From Geobacter sp. (GTDB lineage: Bacteria; Desulfobacterota; Desulfuromonadia; Geobacterales; Pseudopelobacteraceae): a stretch of 36,610 nucleotides of DNA. The notes below the pieces were generated by a model that worked only from the letters and a program-made list of their open reading frames with translations, did not search any database and was not told the origin of the DNA. This document shows, piece by piece, positions 8,423-18,342 of the stretch. The stretch covers positions 1 to 36,610 of the forward strand of contig JANYBN010000155.1 in assembly GCA_025360785.1 (NCBI GenBank), read 5' to 3'. The position numbers were made by a program, and so were the translations under genes. The stretch's first letter is position 1, and each line of letters begins with the position of its first letter.

Positions 8423-9457
8423 CTATTTCAATCTCGCTTCAAGCTCGGCAACTCTCTTCTCAAGAGCCGAGACAGCCTTCTTCATCTCCGGCAAGCGGGG
8501 TACGACCATTGCAGATTTCAGCCATTCCTTGTGCGGCATCGTCGGTGTGCCGCTGTAGGCGGCATTGGCCGGCAACGAACTCGGTACACCTGACTGGGCG
8601 CCGACCAGGACATTGTCGCCGATCGTGAGATGCCCGGCAACGCCGACCTGCCCGGCCAGCGTAACGTGGTTTCCTATCTTTGCGCTGCCGGATATGCCGA
8701 CTTGTGACACGATCATGCAGTTTTCGCCGATCTGGCAGTTGTGAGCAATCTGTACCAGATTGTCGAGTTTTGTGCCGCGACAGATGCGGGTCACCTCGAT
8801 GGCAGCCCTGTCTATGCAGGTATTTGCACCGATTTCCACATCATCTTCCAATACGACAATGCCAACTTGCGGTATGCGGTAGTAGCCGCTACCGTCGGGA
8901 GCGTAGCCAAAACCGTCGGAGCCGATGACCGCTCCAGGCTGAATGATACAGCGGTTACCTAACCGGCAGCGTTCACGGACAACAGCGTTAGCGTGGATGG
9001 TGCATTCTTCGCCGATGACGACACCATCATAGAGTACCGCTCCGGAATAAATAACTGTACGTGCGCCAATTACAACATTTTTGCCGATGCAGGCCCCCGG
9101 ATAAATACTGGCTCCCTCGCCAATGGTAGCTGTTTCGCTGACAATTGCCGCCGGAAGAACCCCCATCGGTTTGTGGGGAGATGTGTAGAACAGTGTCAGT
9201 AGCTTGGCAAAGCCAAGATAGGGGTTGGAAACTTCAATGACGGTGCGCCCATAACGTTCGCTTCCAGGTGCCATTAAGACAGCGCCGGCGGATGTTTCTG
9301 CTACTTTGGCAGCATATTTAGGGTTTGCGAGAAAAGTCAGTGTGTCAGGTCCGGCGGTTTCGAGAGCCCCCAAGCCGGAAATTACAACCGCTCCATCACC
9401 CAGCACAACACCGCCGAGATAATCAGCAAGCTCTTTAACTGTTTTTGTCTGTGCCAT
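8423..9457 (-). CDS. lpxD: UDP-3-O-(3-hydroxyacyl)glucosamine N-acyltransferase LpxD
   Basis: Trimeric cytoplasmic acyltransferase adding the second, N-linked 3-hydroxyacyl chain in lipid A synthesis. Seen: the N-terminal uridine-binding domain (about 1-100), then a left-handed beta-helix of hexapeptide repeats (about 105-310) with the catalytic block [12 protein letters not shown] placing His239 at the same number as E. coli LpxD, and a short C-terminal coiled helix that ends AELEARLK. Length of 344 aa is normal. It begins 4 bases after the skp stop. The product of LpxC, which is not in this window, is its substrate. Confidence 0.97.
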   Translation of the reverse strand: MAQTKTVKELADYLGGVVLGDGAVVISGLGALETAGPDTLTFLANPKYAAKVAETSAGAVLMAPGSERYGRTVIEVSNPYLGFAKLLTLFYTSPHKPMGVLPAAIVSETATIGEGASIYPGACIGKNVVIGARTVIYSGAVLYDGVVIGEECTIHANAVVRERCRLGNRCIIQPGAVIGSDGFGYAPDGSGYYRIPQVGIVVLEDDVEIGANTCIDRAAIEVTRICRGTKLDNLVQIAHNCQIGENCMIVSQVGISGSAKIGNHVTLAGQVGVAGHLTIGDNVLVGAQSGVPSSLPANAAYSGTPTMPHKEWLKSAMVVPRLPEMKKAVSALEKRVAELEARLK

Positions 9458-9461
9458 TTAG

Positions 9462-9977
9462 TTACTTCTTTCGGTTGGAATTGAACAACTTCAACACTTC
9501 TTCTGTCAGATCTGCTTTTTCGTCTACGAACAACATGCTCTCATTTTTCACGAAAATGAATGTGTACCCCTTCTGACGGCCGTACTCTTGAATGACTTTC
9601 TCCATCCCTTCCAGGATTCTGCGGGTCAGTTCTTCATCTTTACCCTGGAGTTCATCCTGAGCATCCTTGGTGAAGCGTTGAAAATCTTTCAGCTTGTTTT
9701 GATAATCTTTTTCTTTAGAGGCACGGGCGGAATCGGAGAGCAGCATGCCCTGTTTTTCCAGTTCGTCTTTCAGTTTTTTAAGATCTTCCTGCTTTACATT
9801 GATTTCGTCCTGGTACTTCTTGACTTTGGCGGCCAACTGCTCCTTTGCTTCTTTTCCCGCCTCGGAACCGTTCAGCGCCCGCTGCATGTCGATATAGCCA
9901 AGTTTCAGGTCTGCTGCAAAAACAGATGTTGACACAATGCATGCCGCTACGATACCAGCCAGAATTACCCGTTTCAT
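9462..9977 (-). CDS. skp: Periplasmic chaperone Skp/OmpH
   Basis: Periplasmic holdase that carries unfolded outer-membrane proteins to the BAM complex. Seen: a signal peptide of about 21 residues ending SVFA-A, then LGYIDMQRALNGSEAGKEA, a long charged coiled coil (about 40-125) rich in K, E, Q and D, and a short C-terminal domain with YTFIFVKNESMLFVD. Length of 171 aa is typical. A clear AAAGGAGA ribosome binding site precedes the ATG. It follows bamA across a 95-base gap that carries a strong palindrome. Confidence 0.94.
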   Translation of the reverse strand: MKRVILAGIVAACIVSTSVFAADLKLGYIDMQRALNGSEAGKEAKEQLAAKVKKYQDEINVKQEDLKKLKDELEKQGMLLSDSARASKEKDYQNKLKDFQRFTKDAQDELQGKDEELTRRILEGMEKVIQEYGRQKGYTFIFVKNESMLFVDEKADLTEEVLKLFNSNRKK

Positions 9978-10032
9978 GAATGTTTCTCCTTTAATAGTTA
10001 TGGGCGTCAGCCCTTAAAAATGAATCAAAATC

Positions 10033-10074
10033 TAACCCCCCTCAATCCCACTTTGCAAAGGGGGATTAAGGGTT
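10033..10074 (-). repeat. Long imperfect palindrome at the end of bamA
   Basis: Two arms of about 20 bases meet at a TTTGCAAA centre. The arms contain C-runs and G-runs, and the palindrome spans the bamA stop codon. On the transcribed strand the hairpin is followed by a short TTTT. It could partly terminate, stabilise or process the message between bamA and skp. Similar CCCCCTTTGCAAAGGGGG palindromes are, from memory, dispersed in many genomes of this kind, so it may be a repeat-family member. Confidence 0.75.
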
Positions 10075-12346
10075 AAAACATACTGCCAATAGAAAACTCG
10101 AGCCTGCCGCTTGTGCTGTCAATGCTTCTTGGGTTGATCGGGATACCATATTCCAGACGTAGCGGACCGATAGGGGACGCCCAACGAATTCCAAAGCCAT
10201 AGCTCATCAGCATGGTATCAAAAATGGCTGCTTTGTCATCGAATGAATTCCCATAGTCGAAAAAAAACACCCCTTTAAGGCCGACTTCAGAGAGTAGCGG
10301 CAACGTTAATTCGACGTTGCCGATGATTTCCTTGTTGCCGCCGAGATATACGATAGAACCGCCAAAATTATCAATCGGTGAAACTGTTCTGGTTTGGTAG
10401 CCGCGCAATGAATATATTCCACCAAGGTAGAACTTTTCATCGATAGGAATCGGTTGTCCTACATCTTTTATATAGCCAAGCGTTAATTTAGTCGAAGCGA
10501 TAAGTTTTTTGTAGAGCGGGTGAAAGTAAGTGTTATCCATAATGAAACGGGCATATTTATTGTCGCCCCCCAGACCGGCATACTCAACTGAAAGTGAATT
10601 GATCATACCGGTCGATGGATCCATTCTGTAGTCGGTATTGTTATGGGTGATACTGCTGTATACTGAACTCGTTGTGGTCGTTCCAAGCGGGTAAGAACCA
10701 GGGAGACCATCATGAAGTGCCTGATATGCCACGCTCGGTTTAAATAGATCCTTTATTTCATACTTATACATCAGGAAGGTGCCGATAAAATCGCTGATAG
10801 GGTAACCACCCTTGATGTCACCACCGACGAGTCGTCTGGTATAATCGGTATAATCTCTTTCTGAACGGTAGATGTCGCCGCCCAGATTCCACTTGGTGTC
10901 GAGGAAGTATGGGTCAGTCAGTCCCAAGGCATAAGTTTGCGAAGAACCACCGATTGAGGCGGAAAGATTAGCCTTCAGACCCATGCCAAGAAAGTTGGCC
11001 TGCTGGATTGACCCCTGGCCGATAAAGCCGTCCAGAGAACTGTAACCGCCGCCAATACTGAAAGTACCTGTAGGTTTCTCTTTGACATCGACATTTACGT
11101 TGAGTTTATTGCTGGCGCTCCCTTTGGCAGTAGCGATGTTGGCTTCCTCAAAGAAGCCCAGATTCATAAGGTTCTGCTTGCTGCGCTTCAAACCGGTTGC
11201 GCTGTATAGCCCGCTTTCAGCGACTCGCATTTCACGGCGAATAACTTTGTCGCGGGTTTTAGGGTTGCCGGCGATATTGATCCGTTCAATTGATACCAGC
11301 TCACCCTTCTCAATATCAAAGGTCATATCAACGGTTTTCTTGTCGCTGTCCAGGCGGGTCTGCGGATTGATAGTGGCAAAGGCATACCCCTTGTCGCCGT
11401 ACACATCGGTCAGAACTCCAATATCGGTGCGCAGGATGGAACGGTTGAAAATCTCGCCCGGTTCACTCCGCAGTTTTTTCCTCAAATCCGCAGCAGGATC
11501 AAGCAACTCTCCTTTGAAACCGATCTCGCCGATCCGGTATTGTTCTCCCTCGGTAATGCCAATGTAGACATCCAGGGCCGTTTTGGTTTCATTCAGCTTT
11601 ACCGCCGGTTCACCGATCTTAATGTTGACATAGCCGTTATTGAGGTAATAGTCGGAAAGCAATAAGGCATCATTTTTGAGGACCTCTTCCTTGTAGGTGC
11701 CGGCGCCGGTCAGCCAGGACATGAACCATTTTTCTTTGGTTTCCATGACCCCCTTCAGCTTGCTATTACTGAACGCTTTGTTGCCGTCAAGGCGGATCTC
11801 TTTTATAAGTATTTTATCACCCTCGACTACTTTAAGAATAACAGTCAGTTCGCTTGCCGAACTTTTCTTTATTTCAGTCTGAACGTCAGCTAGATAATAT
11901 CCTTCATCGCCATACATTTTCTTGATCTTGACAACACTCTTTGCGAGGTCTTTTGATGAAAAAACGGAATTTCTGCGAAACTCGAGCGCTTCTTTAAGTT
12001 TATCAGTTGTAAGCTCCTTATTGCCCTCAAAAGTGATCTCGCGGACAATCGGCTTTTCCTGTACCTGATAGACCAGTACGACCCCTTTGTCCGACACTAC
12101 TTTTAAAGCCTGAACATCCTGAAAATGGCCAAGTTTATAGATGGCTCGAATGTCGGCATCAGTTTTGTTGTCATGGAGTGTATCGCCGGCGGTCACTTTG
12201 ATTACATTCAGAATCGCCGCAGATTCGATGCGACGATTTCCTTCTATTCTGACTTCTACCAGTTTCTCACCTTCAGCATATGCAAGTGTCGAGAGGCTAA
12301 TCAGTGTTATCAGCATGGCTGACAATATGTTTTTTAAACTGGTCAC
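10073..12346 (-). CDS. bamA: Outer membrane protein assembly factor BamA (Omp85)
   Basis: Outer-membrane insertase that folds beta-barrel proteins into the outer membrane. Seen: a signal peptide of about 24 residues ending LAYA, five POTRA repeats over about 27-420 (recurring IxGN motifs such as VRIEGNRRI, ITFEGNKEL, IRLDGNKAF), then a C-terminal barrel (about 430-757) with the loop-6 motif LRGYQ and a terminal Phe. Length of 757 aa is typical. The start is GTG with a GGGGGA-like site; the first ATG, 10 codons later, would remove the positive n-region of the signal peptide. It lies 13 bases after lolD and upstream of skp. Confidence 0.97.
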   Translation of the reverse strand: MTSLKNILSAMLITLISLSTLAYAEGEKLVEVRIEGNRRIESAAILNVIKVTAGDTLHDNKTDADIRAIYKLGHFQDVQALKVVSDKGVVLVYQVQEKPIVREITFEGNKELTTDKLKEALEFRRNSVFSSKDLAKSVVKIKKMYGDEGYYLADVQTEIKKSSASELTVILKVVEGDKILIKEIRLDGNKAFSNSKLKGVMETKEKWFMSWLTGAGTYKEEVLKNDALLLSDYYLNNGYVNIKIGEPAVKLNETKTALDVYIGITEGEQYRIGEIGFKGELLDPAADLRKKLRSEPGEIFNRSILRTDIGVLTDVYGDKGYAFATINPQTRLDSDKKTVDMTFDIEKGELVSIERINIAGNPKTRDKVIRREMRVAESGLYSATGLKRSKQNLMNLGFFEEANIATAKGSASNKLNVNVDVKEKPTGTFSIGGGYSSLDGFIGQGSIQQANFLGMGLKANLSASIGGSSQTYALGLTDPYFLDTKWNLGGDIYRSERDYTDYTRRLVGGDIKGGYPISDFIGTFLMYKYEIKDLFKPSVAYQALHDGLPGSYPLGTTTTSSVYSSITHNNTDYRMDPSTGMINSLSVEYAGLGGDNKYARFIMDNTYFHPLYKKLIASTKLTLGYIKDVGQPIPIDEKFYLGGIYSLRGYQTRTVSPIDNFGGSIVYLGGNKEIIGNVELTLPLLSEVGLKGVFFFDYGNSFDDKAAIFDTMLMSYGFGIRWASPIGPLRLEYGIPINPRSIDSTSGRLEFSIGSMF

Positions 12347-12359
12347 GCTTCCCCCGGAG

Positions 12360-13040
12360 TTATGTGGTTTTTTCTATTCTTCCGTCAAGCAGGTGAATGG
12401 TGGTTCCCATGGCCGCAGCCAGACGCTCGTTGTGAGTAACGATCACCAAAGTCAGTCCCTTTTTGATCTGCAGCTCCGTCAGCATTGCATGAATACCGTC
12501 GCTGGTTTTCATGTCGAGGTTGCCGGTCGGCTCATCGGCAAGTAAAAGTTCAGGTTCAAGTGCCAGAGCCCTGGCAATTGCCACTCGTTGCTGTTCGCCG
12601 CCTGACAATTCTCCGGGCCGATGAGTCATGCGCTGTCCAAGGCCAACGTCCTGCAACAATCCCTCGGCCATGTTAATGGCCTTGCTGCGAGGCACTCTGG
12701 CGATCAAAGCCGGCATCATGACGTTTTCCAGCGCAGTGAATTCCGGGAGCAGGTGATGGAACTGAAATACAAAGCCAATACTTCGATTTCTGAACGCAGC
12801 CAGTTGACTCTCATTTTTCTTGAATATATCTTCGCCGCGAAAACAGACCGTCCCGGAAGTCGGGCGATCAAGAGCTCCGAGAAGATGCATTAAGGTGCTT
12901 TTGCCGGCTCCAGAGGCGCCAACAAGAGCGGTCGTTGTCCCGGCCAAAAGATCGAGATTGATCTCGCTGAGAACATCGAGCCTGTTTGTGCCGCTGCCGT
13001 AAGTTTTACTGAGACCACGCACTTCAAGAAGACTACTCAT
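12360..13040 (-). CDS. lolD: Lipoprotein-releasing ABC transporter ATPase LolD
   Basis: Cytoplasmic ATPase subunit of the LolCDE-type complex that releases outer-membrane lipoproteins from the inner membrane. Seen: Walker [10 protein letters not shown] at 41-49, the Q-loop in [12 protein letters not shown] (the HHLLPEF form is characteristic of LolD), signature [15 protein letters not shown], Walker [13 protein letters not shown] and the switch His in VTHNERLA. Length of 226 aa is normal. It overlaps the end of lolC by 8 bases, as expected for partner subunits. Confidence 0.95.
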   Translation of the reverse strand: MSSLLEVRGLSKTYGSGTNRLDVLSEINLDLLAGTTTALVGASGAGKSTLMHLLGALDRPTSGTVCFRGEDIFKKNESQLAAFRNRSIGFVFQFHHLLPEFTALENVMMPALIARVPRSKAINMAEGLLQDVGLGQRMTHRPGELSGGEQQRVAIARALALEPELLLADEPTGNLDMKTSDGIHAMLTELQIKKGLTLVIVTHNERLAAAMGTTIHLLDGRIEKTT

Positions 13041-14295
13041 AACGAAGTGCCTCTGCCGGCAGCATTCTTGACGCCTGCCATGCCGGATAGAGCGTGGCCA
13101 GAAACGAAATCAGCACAGCTGTTACTGAAATCAGCACGACATCAGACGGCACTACCAACGAAGGGAAACGGTCGATATAGTAGATATCCTTACTGAAGAA
13201 ATTTTGTCCGGTTATTTTCTGGATAACGCTGATGATCTGTTCCAGATTGAAAGCAATTAAAAGGCCCGAAGCAACACCAACAAGCGTGCCGATAACCCCT
13301 ATTATCAATCCTTCAAACACAAAGATTTTCATGATGCTGGCGGCCGTTGCTCCCATTGATTTGAGAATGGCGATATCCCTGGTTTTTTCCATAACAACCA
13401 TGAAGAGTGTTGAGGCGATACCAAAGGCGGCCACCAGCACGATCAGGGTCAGGATAATGAACATGACGACTTTTTCAGTTTTCAGGGCAAACAGAATGTT
13501 CTTGTTCATCTGCATCCAGTCACGCGCGTAGAAGTTAACCCCCATTTCACGGTTTATCAAGTGAACCAGTTTATCGGTGTGATACACATCCTCAACCTTG
13601 AGTTGTATGCCTGTGACGGTGTCGCCGAGGTCAAAAAAACGCTGTGCCTGGTCAAGGCTTACGTAGGCCAAAGTCGAGTCGTACTCAAACATTCCGGTGT
13701 TGAAAATCCCGGTAACCCTGAACGGTTTCATGCGTGGCATCATACCGAGCGGGGTGATATTACCCATCGGCGAGATGACGTTGACTTTATCGCCCAGGAA
13801 CAGGTTGAGATGCTTGGCCAACTCTTTTCCGACCATCAAGCCTGGTGTAGTGTCTGCTCCCTGTCCCATTTTTGGATCAAGACCGTCTATACTCCCCTCT
13901 ACTACGGATTTGCTGAGCCGTGTAACCTTGCGGTCGGTTGCGACATCGATTCCGCGCAGAACAACACCGGATACATTCTTGCCGGACGAGAGCATGACCT
14001 GGTTGTAGATAAAAGGTGTAGCCGCCTGGACTCCTTTGAATCCTTTCAGCTTTTCAATCACAGATCGATACTCCTCCATCGGTGCGCCGCTTCGTATGAC
14101 CACGATATGGGCGTTAGTGCCCAGTATCTTATCCTTCAGGTCGTTTTCGAAGCCGGTCATGACGGCCAGCACAACTATCAGAGCCATGACACCCAGAGCA
14201 ACTCCGGCGGTGGAGATAAGTGTTATAATTGAAATAAAGGTAGATTTGCGTTTGGCCTTCAGGTAGCGCAGGCCAATGAAAAGTTCGAATGGCAT
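13033..14295 (-). CDS. lolC: Lipoprotein-releasing system permease LolC/E
   Basis: Inner-membrane permease of the lipoprotein release machine. Seen: one N-terminal membrane helix (about 18-46), a large periplasmic domain (about 50-265), then three helices near the C terminus with the FtsX/MacB-type cytoplasmic loop [14 protein letters not shown], which contacts the ATPase. The end [17 protein letters not shown] is typical. Length of 420 aa is normal. Only one permease gene is present, as in species with a LolF-type homodimer instead of separate LolC and LolE. It starts 3 bases after lysS. Confidence 0.93.
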   Translation of the reverse strand: MPFELFIGLRYLKAKRKSTFISIITLISTAGVALGVMALIVVLAVMTGFENDLKDKILGTNAHIVVIRSGAPMEEYRSVIEKLKGFKGVQAATPFIYNQVMLSSGKNVSGVVLRGIDVATDRKVTRLSKSVVEGSIDGLDPKMGQGADTTPGLMVGKELAKHLNLFLGDKVNVISPMGNITPLGMMPRMKPFRVTGIFNTGMFEYDSTLAYVSLDQAQRFFDLGDTVTGIQLKVEDVYHTDKLVHLINREMGVNFYARDWMQMNKNILFALKTEKVVMFIILTLIVLVAAFGIASTLFMVVMEKTRDIAILKSMGATAASIMKIFVFEGLIIGVIGTLVGVASGLLIAFNLEQIISVIQKITGQNFFSKDIYYIDRFPSLVVPSDVVLISVTAVLISFLATLYPAWQASRMLPAEALRYE

Positions 14296-14298
14296 CGG

Positions 14299-15777
14299 TT
14301 ATTTGACTTCCTTGCGCAACTGCGGGAACAGGATTACATCCCGAATCGACGGGGAGTCCGTCAGCAACATTACCAGGCGATCAATGCCGATCCCCTCACC
14401 AGCAGTCGGAGGCAGGCCGTACTCCAGGGCACGGACATAATCCTCATCCATATAGTGAGCTTCTTCATCTCCCTTGTCTTTTTCGGCAACCTGAGCGAGA
14501 AAACGCTCTTTCTGGTCTACCGGATCATTTAATTCGGAGAAGGCATTGGCAATTTCACGCCCTCCGATAATCAGTTCAAAACGATCGACTATTTCAGGGT
14601 TGTGGTCGTTCTTGCGTGATAACGGTGAAACCTCTGTGGGGTAGGCGGTGATAAAGGTCGGCTGGATCAGCTTGTGCTCGGCCACCTCTTCGAAAATTTC
14701 CATTAGAAGCTTGCCATAGCTGATCCCGTCAGGTAATGACAGACCGATGCTGCGGGCGAATGACAGGGCCAGGTCCCGGTCGTCGAGCTGTTTTACTTCT
14801 ATGTCGCCATATTCCAGTATTGCATCCCGGACCGTTAATCGCTTCCAGGGGCGCTGAAAACTGATATCAACCCCCTGATTAGTGAAATTGAGCGTTCCGA
14901 GGACTTCCTGTGCGATATGGCAGAACAGCTCTTCGGTGAAGTCCATAAGATCTTCGTATGTTGCGTATGCCTGATAGAATTCCATCATGGTAAATTCCGG
15001 ATTGTGGCGTACCGAAATACCTTCGTTGCGGAAATTACGGTTTATTTCGAAAACACGTTCCAGGCCGCCCACTACAAGACGCTTCAGATACAGTTCCGGT
15101 GCTACTCGGAGATACAACTCCATATCGAGAGTGTTGTGATGAGTTATGAACGGGCGTGCCGTCGCACCACCGGGGATCTGATGCATCATGGGAGTCTCAA
15201 CTTCGAGAAAATCCCGGTCAGACATGAAGCTGCGGATCAGGTTGACGATGCGGGAGCGTTTGAAAAATATTTCACGCGCTTCCGGATTTACAATCAGGTC
15301 AACGTAACGCTGGCGGTAACGGGTCTCGACATCGGTCAGTCCGTGGAATTTTTCCGGCAGCGGCAGGAGAGACTTGACCAGTAGCCGAATTGAGCGGATA
15401 TGCAGGGAAAGCTCACCGGTCTTGGTGCGAAAAGGATAACCTTCAGCTCCAATAATATCACCGATGTCGAACGTATCAAAAGTATCAAACGCTTCTTCAC
15501 CGATTTGGTCTTTTTTTACATAGAGTTGAATGCGCCCTTTTCGATCCTGCAGCTGAATAAAAGCGGCTTTGCCAAATGATCTCCGGGCCAGAATGCGCCC
15601 GGCTACCGTTATGCTGGCATCAGCGGCGTCGAGCTGCTCTATGGTGCCGTAGGTGGCGACAATGTCGGCCGAAGTGTGCTGGGGTTTGAAGTCGTTAGGG
15701 TATGGGTTTATGCCCGCTTCCCAAAGCGCGTCAACCTTGCGGCGTCTCTGAAGCAGTAGTTCACTGAGTTCTTCCAT
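14299..15777 (-). CDS. lysS: Lysyl-tRNA synthetase, class II
   Basis: Cytoplasmic enzyme that charges tRNA-Lys. Seen: an N-terminal OB-fold anticodon-binding domain (about 55-160) and a class II catalytic core. The core has motif 1 around [12 protein letters not shown], motif 2 [20 protein letters not shown] and motif 3 [13 protein letters not shown], followed by SIRDVILFP. Length of 492 aa is normal. The ATG has only a distant AAAGG as ribosome binding site. It is the first gene of the long minus-strand operon and is only 3 bases from lolC, so a housekeeping translation gene shares a message with envelope assembly genes. Confidence 0.97.
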   Translation of the reverse strand: MEELSELLLQRRRKVDALWEAGINPYPNDFKPQHTSADIVATYGTIEQLDAADASITVAGRILARRSFGKAAFIQLQDRKGRIQLYVKKDQIGEEAFDTFDTFDIGDIIGAEGYPFRTKTGELSLHIRSIRLLVKSLLPLPEKFHGLTDVETRYRQRYVDLIVNPEAREIFFKRSRIVNLIRSFMSDRDFLEVETPMMHQIPGGATARPFITHHNTLDMELYLRVAPELYLKRLVVGGLERVFEINRNFRNEGISVRHNPEFTMMEFYQAYATYEDLMDFTEELFCHIAQEVLGTLNFTNQGVDISFQRPWKRLTVRDAILEYGDIEVKQLDDRDLALSFARSIGLSLPDGISYGKLLMEIFEEVAEHKLIQPTFITAYPTEVSPLSRKNDHNPEIVDRFELIIGGREIANAFSELNDPVDQKERFLAQVAEKDKGDEEAHYMDEDYVRALEYGLPPTAGEGIGIDRLVMLLTDSPSIRDVILFPQLRKEVK

Positions 15778-15823
15778 GATGGTGATTCAACCTTTCGCTT
15801 CAAAAATGATGTTTAGTAAGTAA

Positions 15824-15840
15824 GAACAAGGTTCTTGTTC
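15824..15840. repeat. Small perfect hairpin between rng and lysS
   Basis: Seven-base arms GAACAAG and CTTGTTC around a 3-base loop, inside the 180-base gap between the RNase gene and lysS. No T-run follows on either strand, so it is not a convincing terminator. It could be a protein-binding palindrome or an RNA processing site just before lysS. I saw nothing else clear in this gap. Confidence 0.5.
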
Positions 15841-15957
15841 ACTCTGGATCTGTTTTTCATGGTTCTTAATCAAGCAGAAATAAATATCGTTTACTGCCAT
15901 TCAGGTCAAGAAAAAAGGATGATTTCAGTAGCAGGTATTTACACCAGGTTACTGAAT

Positions 15958-18192
15958 TTACGGATTCTTTTTTGGTCGTTTTGGAGCTGGTGCCCGTTTA
16001 GCCGGTTTAGCTTTTTCAGGAGTTACATCCGGCAGATCCGCTGATACGGGTGGTGCAACTTTAATGCTCTTTTTAGCTGCTGGCCGACGTGGTTTCTTTT
16101 GAGCCGGTGTGGGCTCGGAAACCGCTGCTATTTCAACTACAGGCTGGGAAACGGCGGGCTCTGCGGCCGTAACTTCAGCTTTTTTCTTGCGTGGTGTACG
16201 GGCACGTTTCGGCTTGGCTTCAGTCACGGTTTCTTTGAGCGTTACGGCGGGAACAAGAGCCTCCGGAGTAACAGTCTCAAAAACAGGTGCAACAGGTGTC
16301 CCGTCAACAGAGTGCTCCAGGTCCTTATGAGCTTTACTGCGACTGCGGCGGCGCTTCCTCTTTTTGGGCTTCGCAGCTGAATCAGCAGCACTGTCACTTG
16401 TTTCAGAAACGGTGAGGTCGGCTATTACAGGAACTTCTTCAGTCGCAGAGGCGCTGTTCAGGACGATCTCTTCCTCGGGGTGGTCAAGTGCCGATGCGTC
16501 CTGATGAACATCACCAACCGTTTTTTTCTTCTTTTTGCGACGTTTCCGTTTTTTGCTCCCCTCGGCAGGAGCGGCGACTTCGGTTATTTCCTCATCCATC
16601 GTCATCTGTGGGGCGGAATCGCTTGGGACTACCGGTTTGTGGGCTTCTTCCGCTTCTGCTTCACTCTTAAGAACATCTTCAAGGTGCGGCTTTTCACGTT
16701 TTATCGTTTCAAGTTCCAGTTGATTGAGCAGGAAAGATGTTTTGCCCTTGACGGTCACTTCAATCTCGTAATCGTTTTCAATCTGGGTCAGTTCACGCTT
16801 TTTACGGTTGAGCAGATAATATGCCACTTCAAGCGGCAGTCCTCCGCGTACTTCGGCAACGGTCCCCTTGGCAGCAGCAGCGTGGACCTTGCGCAGGAAA
16901 GAGACCGCCATGGCTTCAACCGATTTGACTTTGCCACGACCTTCGCAGTGCGGACATTCCAGATGAATCGCATCATTCAGCGTCTTGGCGATCCGCTGGC
17001 GCGACATCTCCATGATCCCAAACTGTGAAATGCGGCCGACGTTGACTCGGGCCTTATCCATTTTGAGGGCATTTTTAAGAGTTTTCTCAACCTCGCTGTT
17101 ATGCTTATTTTCGCGCATATCAATGAAGTCGATAACAATCAGTCCGCCCAGGTCGCGTAGCCGCAGCTGACGGGCTACCTCTTCAGCTGCCTCATTATTG
17201 GTCTTGAAGGCGGTGTCTTCGATGCCCCGTTCACCGCTTGACTTCCCCGAATTGACATCTATGGAGACTAAAGCCTCAGTCGGCTCAATAATCAGAGAGC
17301 CTCCGGATGGTAAAGGTACACGTTTCTCATAGATTTGATCAATCTGCTCTTCTAACTGAAAGCGGGAAAATATCGGTCGTTTTTCTTTATGAAGCTTTAC
17401 CCGTTTTTCACAGGCAGGCATAGTGTCACGGAAAAATTCCTTGGCCTCACGGTAGGCATCCTTGCTGTCAACCAGTACTTCATCAATGTCATCCGAAAAG
17501 TAGTCCCGTATAGTGCGAATGATCAGGCCGCTGTCGCGATATATCTCTCCAGCGCCCTTTATTTCAGAAGCCCGCTGTTTGATAGATTCATACAACTCTG
17601 TTAAATTTGTGAAATCCTTCTGTAACTCCTCCGGAGTACGTCCAACCGCTTCAGTGCGGATGATATATCCCATTCCTTCAGGAATATCCATCTCACCCAC
17701 AATCTCTTTTAATTTCTTGCGTGCCCCGTCCTGCTCCACCTTGCGAGAGATACCGGTTGAATCGCTGCCCGGCATTATGACCATGTAACGACCCGGCAGA
17801 GAGAGGTAACTGGTAAGCGCAGAACCTTTGTTGTCTCGCTCATCCTTCTCGATCTGTACCACTAACTCCTGCCCGCGTCTCAACACCTCCTGGATGCGTG
17901 GGCGTCGTTTGCGCTGTTCTTCCGGGATGTCATCGCGCCACTCCCAGTAATCGGGGTGCAGTTCACCTATCTGGAGAAAGCCGGGCTTGGCGCGGCCGAT
18001 GTCGACAAAAGCTGCCTGAAGCCCCGGTTCGACACGAAGGACGACGCCTTTGTAAATATTACCTTTGATCTGTTCCTTGCCGCTGATTTCTATGTTCAGC
18101 TCCATCAGACGGCCGTCGTGTACGATCGCAACGCGAGTCTCCTCAGGATGCATAACATTAATCAACATTTTCTTGCTTAAGGGAGTGCTCAT
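15958..18192 (-). CDS. rng: Ribonuclease E/G family endoribonuclease
   Basis: Endoribonuclease of rRNA and mRNA processing. Seen: an N-terminal S1 RNA-binding domain (about 35-125), 5'-sensor and catalytic regions with SIDVNSGK (D312) and VIDFIDM (D355), matching the two metal-binding Asp of RNase E. The zinc-link motif CPHCEGRG has C413 and C416. Catalytic homology ends near residue 500. The remaining roughly 240 residues are low-complexity, rich in K, R, A, P and E with five basic clusters, as in RNase E scaffolding tails. Length of 744 aa is between typical RNase G (about 490) and E. coli RNase E (1061). The ATG at 18192 has a GAAAGG site 11 bases upstream. Confidence 0.93.
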   Translation of the reverse strand: MSTPLSKKMLINVMHPEETRVAIVHDGRLMELNIEISGKEQIKGNIYKGVVLRVEPGLQAAFVDIGRAKPGFLQIGELHPDYWEWRDDIPEEQRKRRPRIQEVLRRGQELVVQIEKDERDNKGSALTSYLSLPGRYMVIMPGSDSTGISRKVEQDGARKKLKEIVGEMDIPEGMGYIIRTEAVGRTPEELQKDFTNLTELYESIKQRASEIKGAGEIYRDSGLIIRTIRDYFSDDIDEVLVDSKDAYREAKEFFRDTMPACEKRVKLHKEKRPIFSRFQLEEQIDQIYEKRVPLPSGGSLIIEPTEALVSIDVNSGKSSGERGIEDTAFKTNNEAAEEVARQLRLRDLGGLIVIDFIDMRENKHNSEVEKTLKNALKMDKARVNVGRISQFGIMEMSRQRIAKTLNDAIHLECPHCEGRGKVKSVEAMAVSFLRKVHAAAAKGTVAEVRGGLPLEVAYYLLNRKKRELTQIENDYEIEVTVKGKTSFLLNQLELETIKREKPHLEDVLKSEAEAEEAHKPVVPSDSAPQMTMDEEITEVAAPAEGSKKRKRRKKKKKTVGDVHQDASALDHPEEEIVLNSASATEEVPVIADLTVSETSDSAADSAAKPKKRKRRRSRSKAHKDLEHSVDGTPVAPVFETVTPEALVPAVTLKETVTEAKPKRARTPRKKKAEVTAAEPAVSQPVVEIAAVSEPTPAQKKPRRPAAKKSIKVAPPVSADLPDVTPEKAKPAKRAPAPKRPKKNP

Positions 18193-18251
18193 TTATTGAT
18201 AACCTTTCAGGCTTCAGGTGATTGTTGCCGGTTTAGATGCAAAACTGGCAG

Positions 18252-18279
18252 ATTATATCCCTTTTGATACTGAAAGCAA
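18252..18279 (-). promoter_or_regulatory. Likely sigma-70 type promoter of the RNase gene
   Basis: On the minus strand a perfect TATAAT occupies 18257-18252, with TTGCTT 16 bases upstream (18279-18274) as a weak -35 element. It lies directly after the hppA terminator and about 60 bases before the RNase start codon. It is a plausible start for the RNase message and possibly for the downstream lysS-envelope operon. Confidence 0.5.
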
Positions 18280-18285
18280 AGAAAA

Positions 18286-18316
18286 AGGCGGTACGGGGTA
18301 AATCCCCGTACCGCCT
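18286..18316 (-). terminator. Rho-independent terminator of hppA
   Basis: A perfect 13-base stem (18286-18298 with 18304-18316) with a 5-base loop, GC-rich, followed on the minus strand by a T-run (CCTTTTTC). It sits 26 bases after the hppA stop codon and insulates hppA from the RNase promoter. Confidence 0.92.
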
Positions 18317-18342
18317 AACTGAAACAATAGATGCATCAGGAA

